64,000 nt of DNA from Sneathiella litorea (GCF_009882915.1 NZ_WTUW01000001.1:310357-374356), one strand, 5' to 3'; counted from the first letter of the stretch, positions 8,828 through 17,031 are shown. The notes: generated by a model from the letters alone, not told the origin. Made by a program: numbers and translations.

Positions 8828-9402
8828 TTTCGGGCCTCACGGATATCTGTATGAGCAGGAAAAACCTTCCATTCCTTGGTATTATCGTTCCAGAAATTCC
8901 GCCCATCCAGCTGTTCAAGCCCGAGCCCGTACATGTGAAAATTCAGCACCGGTTTCTCCGCCTCGATATGGATGGTGTGAATTTCATCAGGAAGCATGGT
9001 CACGCCCGTTCCCGGCTCCACGACATGGCTTGCGATTTGCTCGACCCCGCCTGGTACTTTTTTATAGAAGCGGTTTTCCTCCTGCCCTTCAATCCCGACA
9101 ATAACGGCCCAGGTTGTGTGATCATGCGGCGGTGCATTAACCGACCCGCTCGCAACGTTCAGATAGAGCGCAAAGCCATGATCTTGGTCTTCAGAGAGCC
9201 GATAAAGACAACTCCGGCGTTTCGAATCTGCCCCGGGCGGTGGAAAATTTTCGATGGAGAATAGATCCTTGCGGCGGGCAAGGGTAATCAATTCCTCCCG
9301 AATATTATCAAGAGTATCCCTTGTAACCTCCTGCCCTGAAGCTTTTTCTCGAATTCGATGGATGGTTTCTGAAATTGCCTTCTGACGGTCTTCACTGGCC
9401 AT
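8824..9402 (-). CDS. Cupin thiol dioxygenase (cysteine / 3-mercaptopropionate dioxygenase family)
   Basis: The 192-residue protein has the cysteine-dioxygenase cupin fold. It uses Fe(II) held by three histidines to convert a small thiol and O2 to the sulfinate. The first cupin motif is PPHDHTTWAVIVGIEGQEE (His93, His95), and the second gives His142 in PDEIHTIHIEA. The length and missing YRC-type crosslink context suggest a bacterial thiol dioxygenase acting on cysteine or 3-mercaptopropionate; the exact thiol cannot be told. It is the first gene of a two-gene operon with the multi-rhodanese protein and is divergent from the M20 peptidase gene. Confidence 0.82.
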   Translation of the reverse strand: MASEDRQKAISETIHRIREKASGQEVTRDTLDNIREELITLARRKDLFSIENFPPPGADSKRRSCLYRLSEDQDHGFALYLNVASGSVNAPPHDHTTWAVIVGIEGQEENRFYKKVPGGVEQIASHVVEPGTGVTMLPDEIHTIHIEAEKPVLNFHMYGLGLEQLDGRNFWNDNTKEWKVFPAHTDIREARN

Positions 9403-9499
9403 CTTCTCGCTCCCTTTTTAATTTGCCTTTACTTTTAGCATCCTGCACCGTGCAAGGAAAGAATAACCGCTAAGTTTTCGCGCCAGGAGCTGGAGAGAG

Positions 9500-10960
9500 A
9501 TGTTCAAGAAAATCAGTTTGCTTATTGGGTTCGTGATTATTGCCCTTGTTGGCGTCATCGCCTTCAAGACCGTTACGAATACAGTAGACACCACGACTGT
9601 CGACGCGATTAAAATGCCCGCAATTAACGCCAATGCCGCGGCAACTCGACTGGCGGAGGCCGTGCGGATCAAAACGATTTCCAACGGAACGGATGCACCG
9701 GTGGCAAGCGCTGAGTTCACCCGTCTGCATCTCCTGATCAACAATTCCTTTCCTCTTGTACATGATATGCTGAAACGTGAGGTGGTCGGCGGGCATAGCC
9801 TTCTTTATACGTGGGAAGGCACAGACTCAAGTCTGCCTCCCGTTCTCCTAATGGGGCATATGGATGTTGTTCCGGTCGAACCGGGCACGGAAGGCGACTG
9901 GCAGGAAGAGGCTTTTTCAGGCGTCATAAAGGACGGCGTGATCTGGGGCCGCGGGACACTTGACGACAAGCTTTCCGTCTTTGCCATATTGGAAGCTGCT
10001 GAACTTCAACTTGCTGCCGGTTTAAAACCGAAACGTACGCTTTATTTTGCGTTTGGCCATGATGAGGAAATCGGCGGCGACAAGGGCGCGGGAAAAATTG
10101 CCGCGCTGCTAAAAGAGCGCGGCGTCAGACTTGCTTTTACGCTGGATGAAGGCATGGTAATCGTTCAAGGTCTCATGCCCGGCATAGAGGACCCGATTGC
10201 TTTTATTGCGCTGGCCGAGAAGGGATACCTCACCCTGACGCTAACCGCCACGACCGAAGGAGGACATTCTTCCATTCCGCCGAAGACAACCGCAATTGGA
10301 AAAATTGCGCGGGCTGTCTCTCGGCTAGAGGAGAACCGTTTGCCGGCCGCCCTCAACAGTCCGGCATCGGATATGTTTGATACCCTCGCGCCGCATATGC
10401 CGCTCTCTCTCAGGGCCATCATATCAAACCGCTGGCTTCTGGATCCTATATTGGTTGGAGAACTTGGGAAAGGCGGGGCCACGAATGCCATGGTCCGAAC
10501 CACAACGGCCGTCACTATCGTAGACGGTGGAACAAAGGATAACGTTCTGCCGTCAACAGCAACCGCAACGGTTAATTTCAGGTTGCTTCCGGGCACGCTT
10601 ATCCAAGATGTCATAGAGCATGTCACACAGGTAACAGACGATCCGGACATCGATATTTCCGTAAAGCAGGGGAACGAGCCATCTCGCATTTCAAGCCAGG
10701 ACGGGGAAGGGTACAAACTGATTGAAAGAACAATTCGTGAGACACTGCCCGACGTCCTGGTCTCTCCCGGACTGATGCTCGCAGGTTCGGACAGCAAGCA
10801 TTATCAATCCATTTCAGACAATAATTATCGTTTTGTCCCCATGCGGTTCGGTCCTGACGATCTCGCGCGGGTGCATGGCACCAACGAGCGCATATTCATC
10901 GATAACTATGTCGAGATAATCCAGTTCTATCGCCGACTGATTGAAAATGCCGCTGGCTGA
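9500..10960 (+). CDS. Membrane-anchored M20 family peptidase (PM20D1/carboxypeptidase S type)
   Basis: The 486-residue metallopeptidase has one N-terminal membrane helix (residues about 5-22), followed by the di-zinc M20 catalytic domain, so it likely acts in the periplasm. Visible residues are MGHMDVVP (His120, Asp122), RGTLDDK (bridging Asp155) and HDEEIGG (Glu189 as base, Glu190 as ligand), with a lid-dimerisation domain from about 220-335 and the late SDSKHY ligand. The layout matches yeast carboxypeptidase S and PM20D1, which cleave peptides or N-acyl amino acids. Ribosome site GGAGAG. Possible alternatives are other M20 amidohydrolases. Confidence 0.87.
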   Translation: MFKKISLLIGFVIIALVGVIAFKTVTNTVDTTTVDAIKMPAINANAAATRLAEAVRIKTISNGTDAPVASAEFTRLHLLINNSFPLVHDMLKREVVGGHSLLYTWEGTDSSLPPVLLMGHMDVVPVEPGTEGDWQEEAFSGVIKDGVIWGRGTLDDKLSVFAILEAAELQLAAGLKPKRTLYFAFGHDEEIGGDKGAGKIAALLKERGVRLAFTLDEGMVIVQGLMPGIEDPIAFIALAEKGYLTLTLTATTEGGHSSIPPKTTAIGKIARAVSRLEENRLPAALNSPASDMFDTLAPHMPLSLRAIISNRWLLDPILVGELGKGGATNAMVRTTTAVTIVDGGTKDNVLPSTATATVNFRLLPGTLIQDVIEHVTQVTDDPDIDISVKQGNEPSRISSQDGEGYKLIERTIRETLPDVLVSPGLMLAGSDSKHYQSISDNNYRFVPMRFGPDDLARVHGTNERIFIDNYVEIIQFYRRLIENAAG

Positions 10961-10965
10961 ACATA

Positions 10966-11211
10966 TCAGTGCCGCCGCGCCTGAACTATGACAGCATCGA
11001 TGCTTTTCTCGCCTAGCGCCTTGACCGCCTCCAGTCGGTGCAACCCCTCGATCAGCACATAGCGATCCTGACCGATACGAACCTGTATCGGTGATTTCTG
11101 ACCGTTTTCCAGTATATCCTCTGCCAGCGCATCGACGCGCGCGACATCCAATCCTTTGCGGGTTTTACTCGGCACATAGATCTTATCGGTTTCGATAATG
11201 ACGGTCTTCAT
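10966..11211 (-). CDS. Small ParB/Srx-fold protein
   Basis: The 81-residue protein consists almost entirely of a ParB N-terminal-like domain: VDALAEDILENGQKSPIQVR followed by the hallmark YVLIEGLHRLEAVKALG (GxHR motif). In ParB this region binds nucleotide and Box II carries Arg; a stand-alone version without a helix-turn-helix cannot be the chromosome partition protein. It resembles the short ParB-domain proteins scattered in proteobacteria, whose role is not established. The ATG at 11211 follows GGAG with five-base spacing. It converges tightly (5 bases) on the M20 peptidase gene. Confidence 0.75.
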   Translation of the reverse strand: MKTVIIETDKIYVPSKTRKGLDVARVDALAEDILENGQKSPIQVRIGQDRYVLIEGLHRLEAVKALGEKSIDAVIVQARRH

Positions 11212-11314
11212 CACATCTCCAGAGTGTAAAATTTAATTATTCTCGGTCGCAGTTACTTACTCACAAATTCTTGGTCAACGCGTCTAAATCTATATTTAGC
11301 CAATGGAGAACAGG

Positions 11315-11503
11315 ATGACAGATAAAGGTGATCGAGATAAGTGGGAATTTTACCATGACCACAATGTAAAGCATCATAAATGGCGATGGCGCCGTACCGC
11401 ACCCAATGGACGCATCGTCGGTGCCTCTACGCAGGGGTATGCGGATAAGGAAGAATGCATTCAGAATGCTGAACGAAACGGATATGTCAGACCGGCAAGC
11501 TAA
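11315..11503 (+). CDS. DUF1508 (YegP-type) mini-protein
   Basis: This encodes a 62-residue protein with one YegP/DUF1508 repeat: WEFYHDHNVKHHKWRWRRTAPNGRIVGASTQGYADKEE, a beta-rich unit ending in the usual conserved AxRNGY pattern (AERNGYV). Family members carry one or two such repeats and have no agreed biochemical role. An in-frame ATG at 11303 would add four residues, but the GGAGAACAGG ribosome site sits just before the ATG at 11315, so I prefer the latter. It lies alone between oppositely oriented genes. Confidence 0.75.
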   Translation: MTDKGDRDKWEFYHDHNVKHHKWRWRRTAPNGRIVGASTQGYADKEECIQNAERNGYVRPAS

Positions 11504-11543
11504 GCCGGGAAAAGCCTCGGAAGAGGCTATAACGACGTTGAGA

Positions 11544-12200
11544 TCAGCTTGAGGAGGAAGGCAGCGGGTGCCTGCTGCCTTCTTCTCGCATTTCACCGAG
11601 CGCCTGACGAATGACCACCCAAGCCCCCTGCAAGGCAAGGACTGCCATAATTCCCGCAACGAAAAAATCTGGCCAGCCGGTGCCCGTGCCAAATACCCCG
11701 GCGGCGGCGGCCAGAACAGCAATATTGCTGATCACGTCATTACGCGTGCAGAGCCAGACAGATCGCATGTTGCTGTCCCCTGACCGATAGGACCACAAAA
11801 GGATAAACACGGCTAAATTCGCAATCAGTGCCGCCGTGCCGACAACTCCCATCGTCGTCGCGGTTGGCACGGTTCCGGCAATCACGTGGAAAATTACTGT
11901 CCCGAGGACCCAAACCCCGAACAGGGCCATTATCATTCCTTTAAACATCGCAGCTTTTGCCCGAACACGGAGGGCCATACCGAGCACAAAAAGGCTGATC
12001 CCGTAATTTCCGGCATCCCCTAAAAAATCCAGCGCATCAGCCTGTAGCGATGCAGAGCCTGCGGCAAGTCCTGCAAACACCTCAACCAGAAACATCCCGC
12101 CATTGACCACTAGCGCAATCCAGAGAATAAGACGGTAACGACCGGTTTGCCGACTTTCTCCTTCGTCAAAATTGGATCCGCCACAACAATGCGCACTCAT
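11544..12200 (-). CDS. Cation diffusion facilitator-like cation transporter
   Basis: The 218-residue membrane protein begins MSAHCCGGSNF, a possible metal-binding N-terminus, and has about six hydrophobic segments from residue 25 on. The paired motifs NGGMFLVEVFAGLAAGSASLQADALDFLGDAGNYG and CTRNDVISNIAVL place the Asp residues used for zinc or cadmium binding in TM2 and TM5 of CDF transporters. It lacks the cytoplasmic C-terminal domain of full CzcD/FieF, like short CDF members. The ATG at 12200 is preferred over a GTG nine bases upstream. A hairpin (11557-11582) overlaps its serine-rich C-terminal codons. Confidence 0.82.
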   Translation of the reverse strand: MSAHCCGGSNFDEGESRQTGRYRLILWIALVVNGGMFLVEVFAGLAAGSASLQADALDFLGDAGNYGISLFVLGMALRVRAKAAMFKGMIMALFGVWVLGTVIFHVIAGTVPTATTMGVVGTAALIANLAVFILLWSYRSGDSNMRSVWLCTRNDVISNIAVLAAAAGVFGTGTGWPDFFVAGIMAVLALQGAWVVIRQALGEMREEGSRHPLPSSSS

Positions 12201-12354
12201 ACTTTCCACAATCCTTTTTAGTTCAGGTTACAGGCTATCATTGTCTTTGCCTCAGGCTCAAGGGCAGTCATCTATACCTAATGTGGTAACTCTCTTGCGC
12301 AAGGCTGGATACTTGCGGTACTTAAACTAGAAAAAACGTTAGTGAGCCCCCTGT

Positions 12355-12765
12355 ATGACAAGTTCCTTAATCCCTGAAGGGTTTCGCCCCTTTGCCTCCC
12401 GTGGCCGTTTTACGGAAAAAATTGGCCCTTTGTACTACAAGACGGATGGTGACAGCACCATTTACGGTTTTCTCGCTGATGAAAGCCATACCAACGGCCA
12501 CGGCATGGTTCACGGTGGTATGCTGGTCAGCTTCCTTGATGAAACACTGGGCCAGATTATCTGGCGCAGCCTTGATAAACAACAATGCGCGACCATCTCT
12601 TTGACTTGCGACTTTGTCGCCGGCGCCAAGCCGGGAGACTGGATTGAGACACGCGCGGAAATTAGCCGCAAGGGGATGGCCGTGATATTCGTGCGCGGCG
12701 AGTTGCTGGTCAGGGGAGAACGGATTGTGACCGCCGATGGAATATGGAAAATTATTGGAAAGTAG
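12355..12765 (+). CDS. PaaI-type hotdog thioesterase
   Basis: The 136-residue single hotdog-fold protein has the PaaI/YdiI-type active-site stretch GHGMVHGGMLVSFLDETLGQ, where the Asn/Gly-HGG loop binds the thioester and the Asp/Glu in LDE activates water. It probably hydrolyses an acyl-CoA or aryl-CoA in the cytoplasm. The next gene (PLP dehydratase) starts eight bases after its stop, so the two are very likely co-transcribed with the PimA-like ligase further on. Substrate not predictable. Confidence 0.83.
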   Translation: MTSSLIPEGFRPFASRGRFTEKIGPLYYKTDGDSTIYGFLADESHTNGHGMVHGGMLVSFLDETLGQIIWRSLDKQQCATISLTCDFVAGAKPGDWIETRAEISRKGMAVIFVRGELLVRGERIVTADGIWKIIGK

Positions 12766-12772
12766 TAATTGT

Positions 12773-13711
12773 ATGACCGCTGATTTTATGTTCGCAGAGA
12801 TTAAAACCGCGCAAAAACGGCTGGCGCCGAAAATCCGCAGGACTCCACAGATGGAGTTCGAGCTGGATAACGGCGTAAAGGTCTCTGCAAAACTTGAAAA
12901 TTTGCAGATTTCAGGGTCTTTTAAATTACGTGGTGCGCTCAATACCGTGCTGGATCTCTCGCAGGAGGAGTTGGGATGTGGCTTGGTCACGGCTTCCGGC
13001 GGCAATCATGGAATGGGCGTGGCAACCGCCGGCGCGATGACCGGCACCGACACAACAATTTTTCTGCCCGAAAGCACCCCCCAATCAAAAGTCGACAAAC
13101 TCCGCAAAATAGCGACGGAAGTTGTTGTTAAGGGCGCTGTCTGGGATGACGCGAACGCCTTTGCACTTGCTGCCGCGCAAGAAGGCAAACGGTATGTACA
13201 CCCCTTCGCGGACACCAGCGTGATCGCCGGACAGGGGACGATTGGGCTGGAAATCCTTGAAGATGCGCCCGATCTGGATGTTTTACTGGTTGCCATCGGT
13301 GGTGGTGGCCTGATTTCCGGTGTGGCCACCGCAGTGAAGGCACTAAAACCAGATATAAAAGTGATTGGCGTTGAAGCCGAAGGTGCCCCCACTTTAAGAA
13401 AAAGCATTGACGCTGGTGCTCTGATTACCCTTGATAGAATCGAAACACTGGCTGTCTCTCTTGCCCCGCGTCGATCGGAAGAGGCTAATTTCCAGATCAT
13501 CTCCAACCTTGTTGACGACATCCTCCTTGTTTCAGATGCGGAGATGAAAAGCGCAGCACAGTGGCTTTGGCAAAACGTCGGCCTCGGGGTCGAACTTTCG
13601 GCTGCTGCCGCTATTGCTGCGCTAAAATCCGGACGGTTCAATCCGCCGCCGGCCGCAAAGATCGGCGTTATAATCTGCGGCGCCGGACCCGATGGGTTTG
13701 ACCGCTCCTGA
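12773..13711 (+). CDS. PLP-dependent threonine/serine dehydratase
   Basis: The 312-residue fold-type II PLP enzyme has its Schiff-base lysine in SGSFKLRGA (Lys51 from the ATG at 12773), the SGGNHG loop near 84-89 and the phosphate-binding IGGGGLISG near 174. It removes the hydroxyl of serine or threonine to give a 2-oxoacid and ammonia. It lacks the C-terminal ACT regulatory domain of biosynthetic IlvA, so it is catabolic or a hydroxyaspartate lyase/serine racemase relative. The start 36 bases downstream of an alternative in-frame codon avoids overlap with the thioesterase and follows GGAAAG. Confidence 0.87.
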   Translation: MTADFMFAEIKTAQKRLAPKIRRTPQMEFELDNGVKVSAKLENLQISGSFKLRGALNTVLDLSQEELGCGLVTASGGNHGMGVATAGAMTGTDTTIFLPESTPQSKVDKLRKIATEVVVKGAVWDDANAFALAAAQEGKRYVHPFADTSVIAGQGTIGLEILEDAPDLDVLLVAIGGGGLISGVATAVKALKPDIKVIGVEAEGAPTLRKSIDAGALITLDRIETLAVSLAPRRSEEANFQIISNLVDDILLVSDAEMKSAAQWLWQNVGLGVELSAAAAIAALKSGRFNPPPAAKIGVIICGAGPDGFDRS

Positions 13712-13807
13712 AACTGAAATTGCAGCGCATGGTTTCGATTGACCACTCTACCCTTTGCAACGTAACCTGATTCTAATACAGGGAAATATTATGTTCTGGG
13801 GAGAACC

Positions 13808-15526
13808 ATGTCTGAATTTTTATGGGAGAAATCATACCCTAATGGGGTGAAATGGGAAATCGACATCGAGGAGAAACCGGTCTACGCCCTTCTCGATGAA
13901 AGCGTGGCAAAATGGTCTGGTCAATATGCCATTGATTTCATGGACAAGCGCATCACCTACGCTGAACTTGACGATATGGTCAATCGGGCGGCAAAGGGGT
14001 TCCGGGCGCTTGGCGTGAAGGAAGGTGTGCATGTTGGGCTCTATCTACCCAATACCCCGCATTATATTGTTTGCTTTTTCGGGGTTTTGAAGGCAGGCGG
14101 GACAGTGGTCAACTATTCACCACTTGATGCAAAACGCGAGCTGCACCACAAGATTGAGGATAGTAATACAGATTTCATCGTGACGCTGGATCTGGAGGTC
14201 CTGTATCCGAATATAGCGGAAATGCTGCGTGAGACTCGCCTGAAAAAAGTTATTGTCGGCAGCCTTAAAGAAGTACTCCCGTTTCCGAAAAACCTGCTTT
14301 ACCCGCTTGTTCGGTCGAAAGAGATTTCAAAAATTCCGAATGATGACAATCATTTGACTTATAAACAGCTTTTGGCGAACGATGGTAAAATGGAGGCAAG
14401 CCCAGTTTTGAATCCAGCCGAACAGGTAGCTGTCCTGCAATATACCGGCGGCACCACGGGCCTTCCTAAAGGTGCCATGCTGACCCACAAAAACCTTATT
14501 GCCGCCTGTCAGCAGTTTCGTACGATGCAGGAGGGAGAAGACGGCGTTCTTATCGATGGCCAGGAAAAGGTGCTCGCAGTCTTGCCGCTATTTCATATTT
14601 ATGCACTTTCAGTGATCATGAATTTCGGGATTGCGGGTGGGTACGAGATTATTCTTCATCCTAAATTCGAGCTTGATGACGTAATGAAGGATCTAAACAA
14701 GAAGAAACCTTCGGTCTTTCCTGGCGTCCCAACCATGTATATGGCCATTGCCAGCCATCCGGAAATCAAGAATTACGATCTGTCGTCGCTGAAATTCTGC
14801 GCGTCTGGCGGCGCCCCCTTGCCCCTCGAAGTGCAGGAGAAATTCCAGAAAGTCACCGGATGTCGGTTGCTGGAAGGTTGGGGAATGACAGAGACGTCTC
14901 CTTCGGGAACCTCCACTCCAATGACCGAAAAGCGTGTTTCAGGCGCGGCCGGTGTCCCGCTACCGGGTATTGAAATCCGCATTCTAGGTGTGGATGACAA
15001 GAGCATAATTATGCCCACAGGGGAAATTGGGGAAATCTCGATCAAGGGCCCGAATGTCATGAAAGGATATTGGAATAATCCAGAGGCGACGGCAGCAAGC
15101 TTTGTCGACGGTTTTTTTCTGACCGGCGATACGGGTTATCTGGATGAGGACGGTTATATGCATATCGTCGACCGAACCAAGGACATGATTACATCCGGCG
15201 GCTTTAACGTCTATCCGCGCATCATTGAAGAAGCTGTCTTTGAGCACCCTGCCGTAGCAGAAGTAACTGTTGTCGGCATTCCTGATGACTACCGGGGGGA
15301 AGCCGCGAAGGCGTTTATTAAATTGACACCGAGCGGAGAGGAATTCACTTTAGAGGAGCTTCGCGAGTTTCTGGCTGATAAACTTGGCAAGCATGAACTG
15401 CCTGCAGCGCTGGAATTCCGACCCGAGCTTCCAAAAACACTTGTCGGTAAGCTCTCCAAGAAAGAGCTTGTGGAGGAAGAAAAACTGAAATATGAAGCCC
15501 GGAAAAAGGCGGAAGCCTCTGCCTGA
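13808..15526 (+). CDS. Acyl-CoA ligase (long-chain fatty acid / dicarboxylate, PimA-like)
   Basis: The 572-residue adenylate-forming ligase activates a carboxylic acid with ATP and CoA. The P-loop-like A3 motif is YTGGTTGLPKGAM near residue 218, A5 is GWGMTETSPSGT near 357, A7/A8 are FFLTGDTGYLDEDGYMHIVDRTKDMI near 436, and the A10 lysine lies in PKTLVGKLSKKEL near the end. The sequence has the flavour of the long-chain/dicarboxylate (PimA) group, and a PimC/PimD-like dehydrogenase pair lies 7 kb away, so a medium-chain dicarboxylate substrate is a reasonable inference. Ribosome site GGGGAGA. The length is normal for the family. Confidence 0.88.
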   Translation: MSEFLWEKSYPNGVKWEIDIEEKPVYALLDESVAKWSGQYAIDFMDKRITYAELDDMVNRAAKGFRALGVKEGVHVGLYLPNTPHYIVCFFGVLKAGGTVVNYSPLDAKRELHHKIEDSNTDFIVTLDLEVLYPNIAEMLRETRLKKVIVGSLKEVLPFPKNLLYPLVRSKEISKIPNDDNHLTYKQLLANDGKMEASPVLNPAEQVAVLQYTGGTTGLPKGAMLTHKNLIAACQQFRTMQEGEDGVLIDGQEKVLAVLPLFHIYALSVIMNFGIAGGYEIILHPKFELDDVMKDLNKKKPSVFPGVPTMYMAIASHPEIKNYDLSSLKFCASGGAPLPLEVQEKFQKVTGCRLLEGWGMTETSPSGTSTPMTEKRVSGAAGVPLPGIEIRILGVDDKSIIMPTGEIGEISIKGPNVMKGYWNNPEATAASFVDGFFLTGDTGYLDEDGYMHIVDRTKDMITSGGFNVYPRIIEEAVFEHPAVAEVTVVGIPDDYRGEAAKAFIKLTPSGEEFTLEELREFLADKLGKHELPAALEFRPELPKTLVGKLSKKELVEEEKLKYEARKKAEASA

Positions 15527-15555
15527 ATAAACATGAAGGAGCGCAAGAGGCGTGT

Positions 15556-16107
15556 ATGAGTAACTTTCTTGCGATTGATTTCGAGACGGCGAATACGGCG
15601 CCAGACAGTGCCTGTGCAATTGGTCTTGTCCGGGTGGAAAATGGGAAAATTGTTCATGAACAAGCTTTCCTGATCCGCCCGCCAAGCCCGGAATTCTTTT
15701 TTACCCATATCCATGGCTTGACTTGGGAGCATGTGATGGATGCTCCTGATTTCGGCTTCCTCTGGCCGGATATCGAACCCCTGTTTAGGGGAGTGGATTT
15801 TTTTGCGGCTCATAATTCATCTTTTGATTCAAGGGTGCTACAAAGCTGTTGCACACGCCATGATATCGCCATACCTCCCCAGGAGTTCACTTGCACAGTT
15901 AAGCTCGCACGGGGAATGTGGGAAGTTCGACCAACAAAACTGCCCAATGTCGCGCATTTTCTGGGCCTTGACCTAAACCACCATGACGCTCTATCCGACA
16001 GCCGGGCTTGCGCAAATATTGTTATCGCCGCAGAACGGGACGGCTGGTCATTTGAAACAGGGTACGACAATGTAGGTGAGCGCTATATCGCGATAGACCA
16101 GCTCTAA
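15556..16107 (+). CDS. DEDDh 3'-5' exonuclease
   Basis: The 183-residue DnaQ-type exonuclease has ExoI motif AIDFETA (Asp8, Glu10), ExoII HNSSFD near residue 94, and ExoIII HHDALSDSRAC near 142 with the general-base His and final Asp. It is a stand-alone domain without a polymerase or a BRCT extension, similar to the single-domain exonucleases common in bacteria that trim DNA or RNA 3' ends. An AAGAGG ribosome site precedes the ATG. It follows the ligase gene by 29 bases on the same strand but is functionally unrelated. Confidence 0.85.
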   Translation: MSNFLAIDFETANTAPDSACAIGLVRVENGKIVHEQAFLIRPPSPEFFFTHIHGLTWEHVMDAPDFGFLWPDIEPLFRGVDFFAAHNSSFDSRVLQSCCTRHDIAIPPQEFTCTVKLARGMWEVRPTKLPNVAHFLGLDLNHHDALSDSRACANIVIAAERDGWSFETGYDNVGERYIAIDQL

Positions 16108-16126
16108 ATTGCACAAACCTATCTTA

Positions 16127-16198
16127 ATTGCGAATGATTCTTAATAACTATTGACCTCGCGGGTCGGTTATTATTTAATAATGAAAATCATTCGCAAT
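16127..16198. promoter_or_regulatory. Large nested palindrome with Fur-box-like arms
   Basis: The outer arms ATTGCGAATGATT (16127-16139) and AATCATTCGCAAT (16186-16198) are exact 13-bp reverse complements. An inner repeat (AATAAC near 16143, GTTATT near 16167, with GACC/GGTC at the centre) nests inside. Each outer arm resembles a proteobacterial Fur box (GAATGATTCTTAAT; GAAAATCATTCGCA). Such sites usually control iron-uptake genes such as TonB-dependent receptors, yet only a tiny reading frame lies downstream. A cruciform or transcript hairpin is also possible. Confidence 0.6.
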
Positions 16199-16211
16199 AT
16201 GGAATCCCCTA

Positions 16212-16382
16212 ATGATCCGAATCAGACATCTCTCGCCTGCCGCAATGGCCTTACTGCTTGTAAAAGCGACCGAAGAGCAGCGTAAACACCCCGCCCAAGC
16301 CTGCCAACATTCCTCTGACAGCCCTAGGGATCATCACATTCTGCAATTTACGAAAAGGCAAAAAAAAGGGCCGTCCCGGTAA
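16212..16382 (+). CDS. Tiny reading frame after the Fur-like palindrome; possible gene remnant
   Basis: A 56-codon frame begins at the ATG 14 bases after the palindrome. It encodes MIRIRHLSPAAMALLLV, which looks like the start of a secretion signal, followed by a hydrophilic His- and Ser-rich tail that runs into a terminator stem. The signal-like start directly behind an iron-type operator suggests the 5' end of a former TonB-dependent receptor or other exported iron protein, with the body lost. It may equally be chance. The rest of 16108-16415 holds only the palindrome and the terminator. Confidence 0.3.
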   Translation: MIRIRHLSPAAMALLLVKATEEQRKHPAQACQHSSDSPRDHHILQFTKRQKKGPSR

Positions 16383-16403
16383 TTCCAGGACAGCCCCTTT
16401 TTA
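16363..16403. terminator. Terminator downstream of the small basic protein gene
   Basis: A GC-rich stem (GGGCCGTCC / GGACAGCCC) is flanked by A-run and T-run on both sides, so it can act in either direction. It lies 13 bases after the minus-strand stop at 16416. Confidence 0.7.
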
Positions 16404-16415
16404 AATTCGTACTAA

Positions 16416-16622
16416 TCAGGCTGCGATACGTGTTGCTGCCTGAATTTTCTTCAACTGACGACGGGCCGCATGACGACCATGTGCCTTCAGGTTCATTTTA
16501 CGGGCAGCGCGCTGCTGATTGGACCGACTGCTCTTCGTCAAGCCGCTCCCGCTTCCGCCGCCGCCTTTTTTACGACTCTTGCCGCCTTGATTGCGGCCAT
16601 TCCGTGCTGATCTCGCTGTCAT
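16416..16622 (-). CDS. Small, very basic protein, unknown function
   Basis: The 68-residue protein is dominated by Arg, Lys, Gly, Ser and Ala, with a GGGGSGSG linker between two basic halves (TARSARNGRNQGGKSRKK and RAARKMNLKAHGRHAARRQLKK). Such composition suggests nucleic acid binding, as in small ribosome-associated or histone H1-like proteins, but I recognise no family. The ATG at 16622 is chosen because GGAG lies eight bases before it; an alternative start eight codons upstream lacks one. A strong terminator follows, so it is probably a monocistronic, expressed gene. Confidence 0.6.
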   Translation of the reverse strand: MTARSARNGRNQGGKSRKKGGGGSGSGLTKSSRSNQQRAARKMNLKAHGRHAARRQLKKIQAATRIAA

Positions 16623-16728
16623 GTGACTAGCTCCACTCGCTTGCAACTAAAATTCGAAGCGCCTTACATAAGGGCTCATGGCCAAAAGGTACAGAAAAAA
16701 TTTCACTAAAATCGGATTTTTTCCCAGA

Positions 16729-17031
16729 TTAGGAGAAAACGCTCTGTAACTTCATGGCAAGGCCCATGTTACCGCCGACTTTCAGCTTCCCCATCATAAA
16801 GGCGGTTGTGGGGTCCAGATCGCCGCTGGCCAGAGCTTCAAAATTCTCTTTTGTGATTGTGATGGTGCAATCGGCTTCTTTATCCTCGTTGGAAACAACG
16901 TTTGGTACCGAGGTCGCATCGACGAAAACAACCCCGTCGTCACTAAAATCGAACTTTAGCGTCGCATCAAGGCCGCTATCATCTCCAACCCGTTCGCGCA
17001 TCCCTTCGGTAATCTCTTCGAGCGTCGCCAT
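16729..17031 (-). CDS. SCP2 sterol-binding domain protein
   Basis: The 100-residue stand-alone SCP2 domain shows the characteristic second half TITITKENFEALASGDLDPTTAFMMGKLKVGGNMGLAMKL. SCP2 proteins bind acyl-CoAs, fatty acids or sterols in a hydrophobic cavity. The bacterial short forms sit near beta-oxidation genes, and here the gene is divergent from an enoyl-CoA-reductase-like SDR with a shared operator-like palindrome. This supports a role in lipid or acyl-CoA handling in the cytoplasm. Ribosome site AAAGGAAAAG. Confidence 0.88.
   Translation of the reverse strand: MATLEEITEGMRERVGDDSGLDATLKFDFSDDGVVFVDATSVPNVVSNEDKEADCTITITKENFEALASGDLDPTTAFMMGKLKVGGNMGLAMKLQSVFS

Noticed and set aside
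11557-11582. Strong hairpin GAAGGCAGC / GCTGCCTTC as a terminator
   Set aside because: It is inside the last codons of the cation transporter and lacks a T-run; it may be chance in a Ser-rich tail.
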